Shown: one piece after another, positions 1-7,429 of the stretch
How positions within the stretch are numbered: the stretch's first letter is position 1
Layout: every line of letters starts with the position of its first letter
Assembly: GCF_021129235.1 (NCBI RefSeq)
Contig: NZ_JAJOMA010000005.1
Span: 248,001 to 312,000 of the forward strand
DNA: 64,000 nt
Direction: 5' to 3'
Origin: Kineosporia mesophila
GTDB taxonomy: Bacteria; Actinomycetota; Actinomycetes; Actinomycetales; Kineosporiaceae
Position numbers and translations under genes: made by a program
The notes under the pieces: generated by a model
The model's database searches: none
The model's input: the letters and a program-made list of their open reading frames with translations, nothing else
Told to the model about the DNA's origin: nothing

Positions 1-273
1 GGACGGGGCGACAGCGCCCTGGACGCCCGCAGCGCAGCCGCCATGGTGCGCAGCCTCAGCCCGGGAGCCGACCAGGGCCGCCCCCGCCTGACCGAGCGCG
101 AGACCGAGGTACTGCGCCTGCTGGCCCGGGGCTGCTCCAACCGGGCGATCGGCAACCGTCTCTTCATCTCCGAGACCACGGTGAAGTTCCACGTCAGCAA
201 CCTGATGCGCAAGCTCGACGCGTCCCGGCGCGCGGAGGCCGTCTACGCGGCGAGCAAGCTCGGCTACCTCTGA
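1..273 (+). CDS. LuxR/NarL-type regulator, C-terminal HTH (partial, 5' end outside window)
   Basis: The frame is open from base 1 to the TGA at 271-273, so only the C-terminal part is present. The last 60 residues form a LuxR-type helix-turn-helix: LTERETEVLRLLARG, then NRAIGNRLFISETTVKFHVSNLM and a KLDA..RAEAV end. This domain binds DNA in NarL/FixJ response regulators and in larger LuxR-family ATPases. The N-terminal domain that would tell these apart is missing. A decayed copy of the window's 83-bp repeat starts 12 nt after the stop and probably ends this transcript. The HTH call is secure; the upstream architecture and target genes are unknown. Confidence 0.85.
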   Translation, partial: GRGDSALDARSAAAMVRSLSPGADQGRPRLTERETEVLRLLARGCSNRAIGNRLFISETTVKFHVSNLMRKLDASRRAEAVYAASKLGYL

Positions 274-284
274 CCAACCCCTTC

Positions 285-367
285 CGTGATCAGGCGAAGC
301 GTCCCCGGCGTTCTGGAACTCTCGTCCTGACAGTTCTGGAGCGCCCGGCGGCACCTTGCATGATCAC
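285..367. repeat. Nested-palindrome repeat, family 1, decayed full-length copy
   Basis: Matches the 83-bp consensus seen at 41810, 44654 and 59051: a CGTGATCA-like left end, two GTTCTGGA cores where GTTCTAGAAC is expected, and a TTGCATGATCACC right end. Many stem positions are mismatched, so this is an old copy. It starts 12 nt after the LuxR stop. Confidence 0.75.
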
Positions 368-491
368 CAACAAAATCTTGGGCTTCGGGGCCCCGCTCGG
401 TGAATCGCTCTGACCTGGGCCGTTGAGCCCGCCCCGGCTGTGACCTCCGGCTTTTACCTGCATGCCGTCTGGCGTCGGGAACCTTCGAGGG

Positions 492-535
492 CGTAACTTA
501 CGTTTCCGTAGGCGTAACTTACGAAATCGTAAGTT
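492..535. promoter_or_regulatory. Double palindromic operator upstream of nitronate monooxygenase
   Basis: CGTAACTTACG occurs twice, at 492-502 and 513-523, exactly 21 bp apart. The second copy extends into the perfect inverted repeat AACTTACGAAATCGTAAGTT (516-535). The first has the same left half, AACTTACG, followed by CGTAGG at equal spacing. Two dyads two helical turns apart, 30 nt before the GTG start, look like a TetR-type double operator. No cognate regulator gene is adjacent. Confidence 0.6.
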
Positions 536-564
536 GATCATCTTCGACGGGAAGGCCTGCTGCT

Positions 565-2085
565 GTGAGGAACGAAGAGTCAGCGCCCGGTCTCGACCTG
601 GCGCAGCCCGGCAGTGAGCCGGCTCTGCCCGTCGTCATCCAGGGTGGGATGGGGGCCGCGGTCTCCGACTGGAACCTGGCCAACCAGGTCGCCCAGACCG
701 GCAACCTGGGCGTGGTGTCCGGCACCGCGCTCGACACCGTGGTGGCCCGACGTCTTCAGGACGGCGACCCGGGCGGCCACATGCGCCGCGCGCTGGCTCA
801 CTTCCCGGTGCCGGCCGTGGCCGACCGCATCCTGGAGCGCTACTTCCGTCCCGAGGGGCGCGAGGAGGGCCAGGCCTACCTGCCGGTGCCCAACCTGACC
901 CTGAAGCCGGTCAGCCGCAGCCGTGACCTGATGGTCGCCAGTGCCTTCGTCGAGGTCTGGCTGGCCAAGGAGGGCCACTCCGGCCCCGTCGGCATCAACC
1001 TGCTGGAGAAGATCCAGCTGGCGATCGTCCCCGCCGCCTACGGCGCGATGCTGGCCGGCGTCGACTACGTGCTCGTCGGTGCGGGCATTCCCTCGAAGAT
1101 CCCGCGCCTGCTCGACAAGCTGGCCCGCCACGAGCTCGCGGCGATGGACATCCACGTCGACGGCGGGACCCAGACGTACGCCACCGAACTCAACCCCCGC
1201 GACGTGGTGCCCGAGGACTTCCCCCCTCTGAAGCGTCCCAAGTTCCTCGCCATCATCGCCTCGCACCCCCTGGCCGCCTACCTGACCAAGGAAGAGGCCA
1301 CCACACCCGACGGTTTCGTCGTCGAGGGGCACATCGCCGGTGGGCACAACGCCCCGCCGCGGGGCCGCATGACGATCGAGAACGGCGAGCCGGTCTACGG
1401 CACCCGGGACGAGGCCGACGTGGCCAAGATCGCCAAGTTCGGCCTGCCGTTCTGGCTGGCCGGCGCCTACGCCACTCCCGAGCTGGTGCAGGAGGCCAAG
1501 GCCCTCGGCGCCGTCGGTGTGCAGGTCGGCACGATCTTCGCGCTGTGCAGCGACTCCGGCACCACCCCGCAGATGCGTGGCCAGTTGCTCGACGCCCTGG
1601 CCGGCGACCGCCTCGAGGTTCGCACCGACGCCCTGGCCTCCCCCACCGGCTTCCCGTTCAAGGTAGTGCCGATGGCCGGCACCCTGGGCGCCGAAGAGGT
1701 CTACGCCGAGCGCACCCGCATCTGCGACCTGGCCTACCTGCGCACGGCCTACGAGAAGAAGCCCGGCCAGCTGGGCTACCGCTGCCCGTCCGAGCCCGAG
1801 GACGACTACCTGCGCAAGGGCGGCGAGCTGAGCAACACCGTCGGCCGCAAGTGCCTGTGCAACGGCCTGATGGCCACCGTGGGCATGCCCCAGGTGCGTT
1901 CCGGTGTCGAGGAGGGCCCGCTGCTCACCCTCGGCTCCGACCTCACCGCCGCCAAGCAGCTGCTGGCCCTTCACCCGGACGGCTGGGACGCCCAGCAGGC
2001 CCTGGGCTACCTGCTCGGCGAGGTCCCGGCCGCTCGCACCACCCACGCCACCCGGGCCGAGGAACTGGCGCTCGCCGTCCGCTGA
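565..2085 (+). CDS. Nitronate monooxygenase (2-nitropropane dioxygenase family)
   Basis: A 506-residue FMN-dependent TIM-barrel protein of the 2-nitropropane dioxygenase family, which oxidises alkyl nitronates. The N-terminal VVIQGGMGAAVSDWNLA segment is the family's first strand and FMN loop. VDYVLVGAGIPSKIP follows in the middle, and EGHIAGGHNAPPRGR carries the glycine/histidine-rich segment near the active site. It is longer than the roughly 350-residue bacterial enzymes and resembles the long actinobacterial form, with a cysteine-containing C-terminal part (GRKCLCNGL). The start is GTG with GGGAAGG about nine bases upstream. A double palindromic operator lies just before it and a hairpin terminator just after. 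PfaD-like enoyl reductases share the fold, but no polyketide genes are nearby. Confidence 0.82.
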   Translation: MRNEESAPGLDLAQPGSEPALPVVIQGGMGAAVSDWNLANQVAQTGNLGVVSGTALDTVVARRLQDGDPGGHMRRALAHFPVPAVADRILERYFRPEGREEGQAYLPVPNLTLKPVSRSRDLMVASAFVEVWLAKEGHSGPVGINLLEKIQLAIVPAAYGAMLAGVDYVLVGAGIPSKIPRLLDKLARHELAAMDIHVDGGTQTYATELNPRDVVPEDFPPLKRPKFLAIIASHPLAAYLTKEEATTPDGFVVEGHIAGGHNAPPRGRMTIENGEPVYGTRDEADVAKIAKFGLPFWLAGAYATPELVQEAKALGAVGVQVGTIFALCSDSGTTPQMRGQLLDALAGDRLEVRTDALASPTGFPFKVVPMAGTLGAEEVYAERTRICDLAYLRTAYEKKPGQLGYRCPSEPEDDYLRKGGELSNTVGRKCLCNGLMATVGMPQVRSGVEEGPLLTLGSDLTAAKQLLALHPDGWDAQQALGYLLGEVPAARTTHATRAEELALAVR

Positions 2086-2094
2086 CCGATAGAT

Positions 2095-2127
2095 CCGGCA
2101 TGAGCACGAACCTCGTGCTCGTGCCGG
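2095..2127 (+). terminator. Stem-loop after nitronate monooxygenase
   Basis: A 13-bp stem with one G-T wobble: CCGGCATGAGCAC (2095-2107) pairs with GTGCTCGTGCCGG (2115-2127) across a 7-nt loop. It lies 10 nt after the stop. There is no clear T-run, so the terminator role is inferred. Confidence 0.6.
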
Positions 2128-2261
2128 CTCCGCGACAAAACCCTTCAAACGGTGGAAATGACGCACGAAAGTAAGCGAACTGTAAAGGTTCGCTCACTGC
2201 ATGTGTCGTAGTTCACCGTAAGTGGACTCGGCCCGTAGGGCGGAGCACACTGAGCACCAGT

Positions 2262-2455
2262 GGAGGGGAGTACTCCCTAGAACGGTGACGTCGTCAGCAC
2301 GGCATCTCGATACCAGGTCGGTCAGCGAAGACCGATCATGCCCGGCGTCATCGGCTCGGACCACCAGATCAGGCGCACCCGTACACGCGCCTCACGGTCT
2401 GCCGGGCGGAGGAGACCTCCGGTTCTTTCGCATGGGAAGAGACCGGAGGCCTTTT
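2262..2455 (+). ncRNA. yybP-ykoY-type (Mn2+) riboswitch leader of terC
   Basis: The leader starts with GGAGGGGAGTA (2262-2272) and ends with GGAGGAGACCTCC (2408-2420), the two conserved loop/P1 elements of yybP-ykoY riboswitches. P1 pairs GGAGG (2262-2266) with CCTCC (2416-2420). The same CCTCCGGT strand (2416-2423) can instead pair with ACCGGAGG (2442-2449), followed by TTTT (2452-2455). That alternative hairpin is a terminator and also buries the ribosome binding site GGAGG (2445-2449), 7 nt before the ATG. Metal binding, by forming P1, should free the site and turn expression on. The family assignment comes from recognised consensus elements and pairing, not from a covariance search. Confidence 0.78.
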
Positions 2456-2456
2456 A

Positions 2457-3497
2457 ATGCACGTCAGCGCGGCTTGGTGGATCGCCACCATCGCCCTGGT
2501 CCTCGGGATCACGGCCATCGACCTCTTCCTCAACCGGGGTCAGACGCACATCACCATTCAGCACGCCGTTCGGTGGGTGCTGTTCTACGTCGTCGTGGCC
2601 CTCGGGTTCGGCGGCGCGATCATCGTCGGGTTCGGTCCCGGCTACGGCGGGCAGTTCATCGCCGGCTGGCTCACCGAATACAGCCTGAGCGCCGACAATC
2701 TCTTCGTCTTCCTGGTGCTCATGACCAGGTTCTCGGTGCCCGAGTACCTGCAACTGCGGGTACTGACCATCGGCATCCTGATCGCCCTGGTGCTCCGGGC
2801 CGGCCTGATCGCCGTTGGCGCGGCCGCCATCCACCAGTTCTCCTGGGTCTTCTTCATCTTCGCCGCCTTCCTGCTCTACACCGCCTGGAACCTGCTGCGT
2901 TCCGGTCACGGGGGCGAGGACTCCGACGTGGAGGAAGAAGCCCCGCCCGCGGTGGCCGGTTTCATCGGCCGGGTCATCCCCAGCACGCCGGTCTGGCACG
3001 GCGGACGCCCGTTCGTGAAGCAGAGCCACCGCTGGATCGCCACGCCGATGCTCGTCACGATGATCGCCATCGGCGTCACCGACGTGCTCTTCGCCCTCGA
3101 CTCGATCCCGGCCATCTTCGGCCTGACGAAGGAACCCTTCCTCGTCGTCACCGCCAACGCCTTCGCCCTGATGGGCCTGCGCCAGCTCTTCTTCGTGGTG
3201 CGCGACCTGCTCGACCGTCTGCGCCACCTGGACACCGGCCTCTCGATCATCCTGGCGTTCATCGGGGTGAAGCTCGTGATGGAGGCGTTCCACGACAACA
3301 ACCTGCCGTTCCTGAACGACGGCGAGCCGATCCACTCGGTACCCGTGGTGCCGACCTGGATGTCGCTGGGCTTCATCGTCGCCGTGCTGGCGGTCGTCAC
3401 GGTCACCAGCACGATGGCCAACCGCCGCGACGCCCGCAACGCCGCGATCGCGGAGAACCAGTTCGCCACGAAGGACGAGCCCACCCGGGCCGCCTGA
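2457..3497 (+). CDS. TerC family integral membrane protein
   Basis: A 346-residue membrane protein with about eight hydrophobic segments. The TerC hallmark ELSADNLFVFL-type sequence is present as YSLSADNLFVFLVLM (near residue 80), and the second family motif as ITDVLFALDSIPAIFGLT (near residue 205). TerC/Alx proteins are metal-linked exporters, with Mn2+ efflux shown for some members; tellurite resistance is the historic name. A charged loop with acidic EDSDVEEEAPP lies between the halves. The ATG sits 7 nt after GGAGG, and that site is part of the upstream riboswitch hairpin, which supports a manganese role. A terminator follows. Confidence 0.92.
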   Translation: MHVSAAWWIATIALVLGITAIDLFLNRGQTHITIQHAVRWVLFYVVVALGFGGAIIVGFGPGYGGQFIAGWLTEYSLSADNLFVFLVLMTRFSVPEYLQLRVLTIGILIALVLRAGLIAVGAAAIHQFSWVFFIFAAFLLYTAWNLLRSGHGGEDSDVEEEAPPAVAGFIGRVIPSTPVWHGGRPFVKQSHRWIATPMLVTMIAIGVTDVLFALDSIPAIFGLTKEPFLVVTANAFALMGLRQLFFVVRDLLDRLRHLDTGLSIILAFIGVKLVMEAFHDNNLPFLNDGEPIHSVPVVPTWMSLGFIVAVLAVVTVTSTMANRRDARNAAIAENQFATKDEPTRAA

Positions 3498-3509
3498 CCA
3501 CCACTGCGG

Positions 3510-3545
3510 AACTCCCCTCGCTCACCGAGCCGGGGGAGTTTCCTT
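3510..3545 (+). terminator. Intrinsic terminator after terC
   Basis: AACTCCCC (3510-3517) pairs with GGGGAGTT (3533-3540) and is followed by TCCTTT. It lies 13 nt after the terC stop. Confidence 0.8.
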
Positions 3546-3764
3546 TGCCCAGGTGTGCCGGAAGGGCTGACCGGCCCCGGTACTGCACCCCGGATCATCG
3601 GACGGTCACGGACAGATGTGGCTGACTTTCTCCCTGCAGCTGGACGAGAGAGGGGAGGCTTAGACCGATATGGCCGGCACACATCCCTTGCGCCCTCTTC
3701 GGTTCCCCCGCCTGACTCGGTTCAGCGGCCCGGAACTCTGACCGCGTCAGCCTCATGGATCTGC

Positions 3765-3780
3765 GTCCGCATATGTGGAC
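3765..3780. promoter_or_regulatory. Candidate IclR operator, copy 1
   Basis: GTCCGCATATGTGGAC is a 16-bp palindrome with one mismatched pair (7 of 8 pairs match). It ends 42 nt before the iclR start. A related 16-mer lies at 5121-5136 before the first dehydratase gene, with shared consensus GTCCrCAyATGTGrAC. Two related dyads before the regulator and its neighbour suggest autoregulation. Confidence 0.55.
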
Positions 3781-3822
3781 AGCGCTCTGTTATCGTTTCG
3801 CCTCTCATCGAGAGGAGCGCCC

Positions 3823-4653
3823 GTGTCAACAGCGTTGTCGAGCTCGGGAAGCCCTGAAGAGATGTCCGAGCCCGCGGGTGTTCGTGAGGTCAAGTCGGCC
3901 GCGCGCACCGTCGAGCTGCTCGAGCATCTGGCCGCGCGGCAGAACCGGCCCGCCCGGCTGAGGGAACTCAGCGAGGCGCTCGGGGTGCCGCGCAGCAGTT
4001 TGCATGCCCTGCTGCGAACCTTGGCCAAGCACGGATGGGTTCGCGCGGACTCGACCGGGACGCTGTACGGCATCGGCATCCGGGCCCTGCTGGCCGGTAC
4101 CAGCTATCTGGACACCGATCCGTATCTGCCGCTGGTGCTTCCGGTGCTCGACGAACTGCGCGAACAGCTCGACGAGACCTTCCATTTCGGACGTCTGGAC
4201 GGGCCCGACGTGGTGTATCTGGCCACCCGCGAGTCCAGTCAGTACCTGCGCCCGTACAGCCGGGTCGGGCGCCGGCTCCCGGCCTACAGCACGTCCCTGG
4301 GCAAGTCGCTGCTGAGTGCCCGCACCGGTTCCGAGCTGGACGAGCACCTTCCGGCGTCCCTGGAAGCCCTGACCCCACACACCATCGCCGACCGTTCGGC
4401 GCTGGAGAAAGACCTCGAGGAGACCCGGCAGCGCGGCTACGCCGTGGACAACCAGGAGAACAGCCTCGGGCTCAAGTGTTTCGCCGTACCCCTGCGCTAT
4501 GCCGAACCCGCGGTGGACGCCATCAGCGCCTCCGTCCCGATCGCCCGGCTGAACCCGCAGCGTGAGGCCGAGGTGATCCAGGCCCTGCGCAACGCCGGCG
4601 ACCGGATCAGCCGCGTCGTCACCCCGGTCTCCGTCAACAACGCCTGGGTATGA
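3823..4653 (+). CDS. IclR family transcriptional regulator of the hexarate cluster
   Basis: An IclR-type regulator of 276 residues. The N-terminal winged helix (REVKSAARTVELLEHLA, then RLRELSEALGVPRSSLHALLRTL) is followed by the effector domain, with LDETFHFGRLDGPDVVYLA and the conserved PAYSTSLGKSLLS and GYAVDNQENSLGLKCFAVPLR segments. The GTG at 3823 is preferred because AGAGGAG sits 5 nt upstream; an in-frame GTG/ATG further upstream lacks such a site. It is the first gene of a plus-strand group that runs into the glucarate dehydratase-like gene. Family members such as KdgR sense sugar acids, so a hexarate effector is likely but inferred. A palindrome repeated before this gene and before 5178 is its probable binding site. 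Confidence 0.92.
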   Translation: MSTALSSSGSPEEMSEPAGVREVKSAARTVELLEHLAARQNRPARLRELSEALGVPRSSLHALLRTLAKHGWVRADSTGTLYGIGIRALLAGTSYLDTDPYLPLVLPVLDELREQLDETFHFGRLDGPDVVYLATRESSQYLRPYSRVGRRLPAYSTSLGKSLLSARTGSELDEHLPASLEALTPHTIADRSALEKDLEETRQRGYAVDNQENSLGLKCFAVPLRYAEPAVDAISASVPIARLNPQREAEVIQALRNAGDRISRVVTPVSVNNAWV

Positions 4654-4655
4654 AC

Positions 4656-4687
4656 CCCTACGCTCAGCTTTTCAGCCGAGCGTAGGG
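4656..4687. terminator. Perfect 10-bp inverted repeat between iclR and next gene
   Basis: CCCTACGCTC (4656-4665) pairs with GAGCGTAGGG (4678-4687) across a 12-nt loop containing TTTT. It fills the gap after the iclR stop and touches the next start codon, so it may end iclR transcripts or limit translation of the following gene. Confidence 0.55.
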
Positions 4688-5098
4688 ATGACGATGAACC
4701 TGGTCAGAATGTTCGTGAACGGGCAGGGCATGCAGGGCGGGGAGTTCAACGACGCGTTTGCCGGCGCCACCTTCCTGGGCGAGGTCGACACCGCCCCGCA
4801 GTACCGGTTCTTCTCGGTCCGTGACGTCTTTCCCGGCCTGCACCCCGTCGCCGAGGGTGGCCGGGCGGTTCCGGGCGAGCTCTACGAGCTGCCCTACCTG
4901 ATGCTCGCCCACGAGCTCCTGCCGCGGGAACCGGAAGAGCTCGAGCTCGGCATCATCGAGCTGGCCGACGGAACCGGCTCACTGTCGATGCGGATGCGTG
5001 AAACCGCCCTCGAAGCACCGGGTGTGGTGGACATCAGCGATGCCGGTGGCTGGCGCGCCTATCTGAAGAGCCAGAACCTTCCCTTCGGCCAGCCCTGA
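4688..5098 (+). CDS. Gamma-glutamylcyclotransferase-like small protein (allophanate hydrolase C-terminal-like)
   Basis: A 136-residue protein. The start LVRMFVNGQGMQGGEFNDAF and the middle YRFFSVRDVFPGLHPVAEGG, GELYELPYLMLAHELLPREP resemble the gamma-glutamylcyclotransferase-like fold that forms the C-terminal domain of allophanate hydrolases (AtzF type). Here it stands alone without an amidase domain. There is no good ribosome binding site: the start lies right after a perfect hairpin, and ATG 4694 is an equally good choice. It sits between iclR and the dehydratase gene, so it may belong to the sugar-acid cluster. No pathway step is evident for it. The fold assignment is by recognition of sequence pattern only. 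Confidence 0.6.
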   Translation: MTMNLVRMFVNGQGMQGGEFNDAFAGATFLGEVDTAPQYRFFSVRDVFPGLHPVAEGGRAVPGELYELPYLMLAHELLPREPEELELGIIELADGTGSLSMRMRETALEAPGVVDISDAGGWRAYLKSQNLPFGQP

Positions 5099-5120
5099 GC
5101 CGTCTACCAGCGTGACCCTT

Positions 5121-5136
5121 GTCCACACATGTGAAC
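5121..5136. promoter_or_regulatory. Candidate IclR operator, copy 2
   Basis: GTCCACACATGTGAAC matches the iclR-proximal palindrome at 12 of 16 positions and is itself a dyad (6 of 8 pairs). It ends 41 nt before the glucarate dehydratase-like start, nearly the same distance as copy 1 from iclR. Confidence 0.5.
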
Positions 5137-5177
5137 CGTGTCAGGATGCTCGGGACGTCTCCCAATGAAGGGTTGCC

Positions 5178-6440
5178 ATGTCCGAGCTGATCTGTGCCGT
5201 CCGTGTGACGCCGGTGGCCTTCCGAGACCTTCCGCTGCTCAACAGCGTTGGGGTGCACGAGCCGTTCGCACTGCGCACGATCGTCGAGGTGGTCACGGCG
5301 GGAGGGCAGTACGGGCTCGGTGAGACCTACGGTGACGAGCCCCATCTGCGGCGCATCGAGAAGGCCGCCGCCGCGCTGGTCGGTACCGACGTGTTCGACC
5401 TTCACGAAATGCAGCGCCGGGTGATCGTTTCCCTGGCCGACGACCGCCAGGTCGGCGGGCACGGCATGGCCGGCATGGTGACCACGTCGTCCACCGGTGA
5501 CCGGGTGCTGTCGCCGTTCGAGGTCGCGGCACTCGATCTTCAGGGCAAAATTACGGGACGCCCGGTGAGCGATCTGCTCGGCGGCGCGGTTCGCGACCGG
5601 GTGAGTTTCACGGGTTATCTCTTCTACAAGTGGGCCGGGCATCCGGGCCAGGAGGACGACGCGTGGGGTGCCGCACTCGACCCCGACGGACTGGTCCGGC
5701 AGGCCCGGAAAATGATCGACGAGTACGGTTTCTCGTCGATCAAGCTGAAGGGCGGCGTGTTCCCTCCGGACCAGGAGGTGGCTGCGATCAGGGAGCTGCG
5801 GAAGGCTTTTCCCAGCACTCCGCTGCGCCTGGACCCGAATGCCGTCTGGACCGTGCCCACCTCGATCAAGGTCGGGCAGGACCTCGAGGGCGTCCTGGAG
5901 TATCTCGAAGACCCGACCGCGGGCATCCCGGGGATGGGCGAGGTGGCCCGCGAGGTGCCGATGCCGTTGGCCACGAACATGTGCGTGGTGGCGTTCGACC
6001 ACCTGAAACCGGCTGTTCAGCAGGGCGCCGTGGGCGTGGTGCTGTCGGACCACCACTTCTGGGGCGGGCTGCGACGGTCGCAGTCGCTCGCCGCCATCTG
6101 CGACACCTTCGACCTCGGCCTGTCGATGCACTCGAACTCGCATCTGGGCATCAGCCTCGCCGCGATGGTGCATCTGGCCTCCGCCACACCGAATCTCGAC
6201 TACACCTGCGACACGCACTGGCCGTGGAAGAGGCCAGAAGACGATGTGGTGGTGCCCGGTGCACTGGGTTTCGAGAACGGTGCGGTGAAAGTACCGACAG
6301 AACCCGGTCTGGGCGTCGAACTCGACCGCGACGCACTGGCCCGCATGCATCAGCAGTACCTGGACTCCGGAATCCGTAACCGTGACGACACCGGCTACAT
6401 GCGCAGCGTGAATCCGGAGTGGAAGGCTCCGCTCTGGTGA
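5178..6440 (+). CDS. Glucarate dehydratase-like enolase superfamily enzyme
   Basis: A 420-residue enolase-superfamily protein of the glucarate dehydratase branch, which removes water from D-glucarate or a related hexarate to give 5-dehydro-4-deoxyglucarate. Catalytic and metal-binding elements are all present: IKLKGG (the KxK motif), LRLDPNAVW, YLEDPTAG, LATNMCVV, LSDHHFWGG and MHSNSHLGIS with the general-base histidine. The C-terminal part differs clearly from E. coli GudD (ending in SVNPEWKAPLW), whereas the second copy at 16584 is GudD-like throughout. This one may therefore act on another aldarate, such as galactarate or a sugar lactone-derived acid. Its stop overlaps the GTG start of the next dehydrogenase (GTGA). 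Confidence 0.85.
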   Translation: MSELICAVRVTPVAFRDLPLLNSVGVHEPFALRTIVEVVTAGGQYGLGETYGDEPHLRRIEKAAAALVGTDVFDLHEMQRRVIVSLADDRQVGGHGMAGMVTTSSTGDRVLSPFEVAALDLQGKITGRPVSDLLGGAVRDRVSFTGYLFYKWAGHPGQEDDAWGAALDPDGLVRQARKMIDEYGFSSIKLKGGVFPPDQEVAAIRELRKAFPSTPLRLDPNAVWTVPTSIKVGQDLEGVLEYLEDPTAGIPGMGEVAREVPMPLATNMCVVAFDHLKPAVQQGAVGVVLSDHHFWGGLRRSQSLAAICDTFDLGLSMHSNSHLGISLAAMVHLASATPNLDYTCDTHWPWKRPEDDVVVPGALGFENGAVKVPTEPGLGVELDRDALARMHQQYLDSGIRNRDDTGYMRSVNPEWKAPLW

Positions 6441-7405
6441 AGGTTCTGGTGACCGAGCCGATCCTGCAACGGTTCCGCGAGGTACTGACCCGGAACTCTT
6501 CCCACGATTGGGTGTTCGTCCAGGGTCAACCGCAGGGCCTGAAGTCTGCCCCCGGGACCGGCGTACTCGTCGGGGCCTCCGCATCCGCCGAGCTGATCCG
6601 GGCCTGTGGTCCGGAACTGCGGCTGGTCCAGGTCACCGGGGCCGGTATCGACAAGATCGCCGCACTACCCCCGCACGTTCTCCTGGCCAACACTTTCCAT
6701 CATGGCCGGTCGATCGCCGAGCATGTGGTCATGGTCTCGATGATGCTGCTGCGCCACGTGCCGAGAGCCGGCCAGGAACTCGCCGAGGGCCGGTGGCGCA
6801 CGGTGATGACCGATCCCGCGGTGCCGTTCGGGGGTGTTCTGGCCGGCCGCACCATGGGCATCGTGGGGTTCGGCGAGATCGGCTCGCAGGTGGCAGTTCT
6901 TGCGCGGGCCCTGGGTATGCACGTGAGGGCGGTGCGACATTCGGGACGCCCGTCACCAGCCGTCGACTGGATGGGCACCTCCGGTCAGTTGCCCGAGTTG
7001 CTGAGTTCTTCCGACATCGTCGTGGTGACGGTGCCCCTGAGCGAGGCCACACGAGGCCTGATCGGCGCCCCCGCCCTCAAGAACATGAAGCAGGACGCCA
7101 TCCTCGTGAACGTCGCGCGAGGGGCGGTGGTGGATGAGCAGGCCCTGCACGACGCGCTCGCGCAGGGCACGATCGGCGGGGCGGCCATTGACGTCTGGTG
7201 GCGCAATCCCCGCGATCCGGACGCTCCCCCTCCCTCCCACCTGGATTTCACCCATTTCGACAACGTGGTGCTGACCCCGCACCAGTCCGGGCACACCGAG
7301 GAGACCTTCCGCGGCCGGGTTCTGGATGTGGTGGCGAATGTCGAGGCGCTGGCGGCGGGACGACCTTTGCGGAACATCGTGATCGGGTCACGCTTGTCAC
7401 AGTGA
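6437..7405 (+). CDS. D-2-hydroxyacid dehydrogenase (NAD-binding)
   Basis: A 322-residue D-isomer-specific 2-hydroxyacid dehydrogenase, which interconverts 2-oxo acids and 2-hydroxy acids with NAD(P)H. The Rossmann motif is TMGIVGFGEIGSQVAV. The catalytic arginine lies in NVARGAVVDEQAL, and the catalytic histidine in LTPHQSGHTEETF. The GTG at 6437 overlaps the upstream stop (GTGA), showing translational coupling with the dehydratase. An ATG at 6419 would extend it by six residues. Coupling suggests it works on a product or side product of hexarate breakdown, such as hydroxypyruvate, glyoxylate or tartronate semialdehyde. The substrate is unproven. A second, divergent family member lies at 17971. 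Confidence 0.87.
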   Translation: MKVLVTEPILQRFREVLTRNSSHDWVFVQGQPQGLKSAPGTGVLVGASASAELIRACGPELRLVQVTGAGIDKIAALPPHVLLANTFHHGRSIAEHVVMVSMMLLRHVPRAGQELAEGRWRTVMTDPAVPFGGVLAGRTMGIVGFGEIGSQVAVLARALGMHVRAVRHSGRPSPAVDWMGTSGQLPELLSSSDIVVVTVPLSEATRGLIGAPALKNMKQDAILVNVARGAVVDEQALHDALAQGTIGGAAIDVWWRNPRDPDAPPPSHLDFTHFDNVVLTPHQSGHTEETFRGRVLDVVANVEALAAGRPLRNIVIGSRLSQ

Positions 7406-7429
7406 GCAATAAGCAGTCACAGTAAGCAC

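Noticed and set aside
565-2085. PfaD-like trans-acting enoyl reductase of a polyunsaturated fatty acid synthase
   Set aside because: The fold is shared, but no PKS, acyl carrier or phosphopantetheinyl transferase gene lies nearby. The nitronate monooxygenase call is the simpler one.
580-2166. A 528-codon minus-strand frame opposite nitronate monooxygenase
   Set aside because: Mirror of a conserved gene; no domain or start signal.
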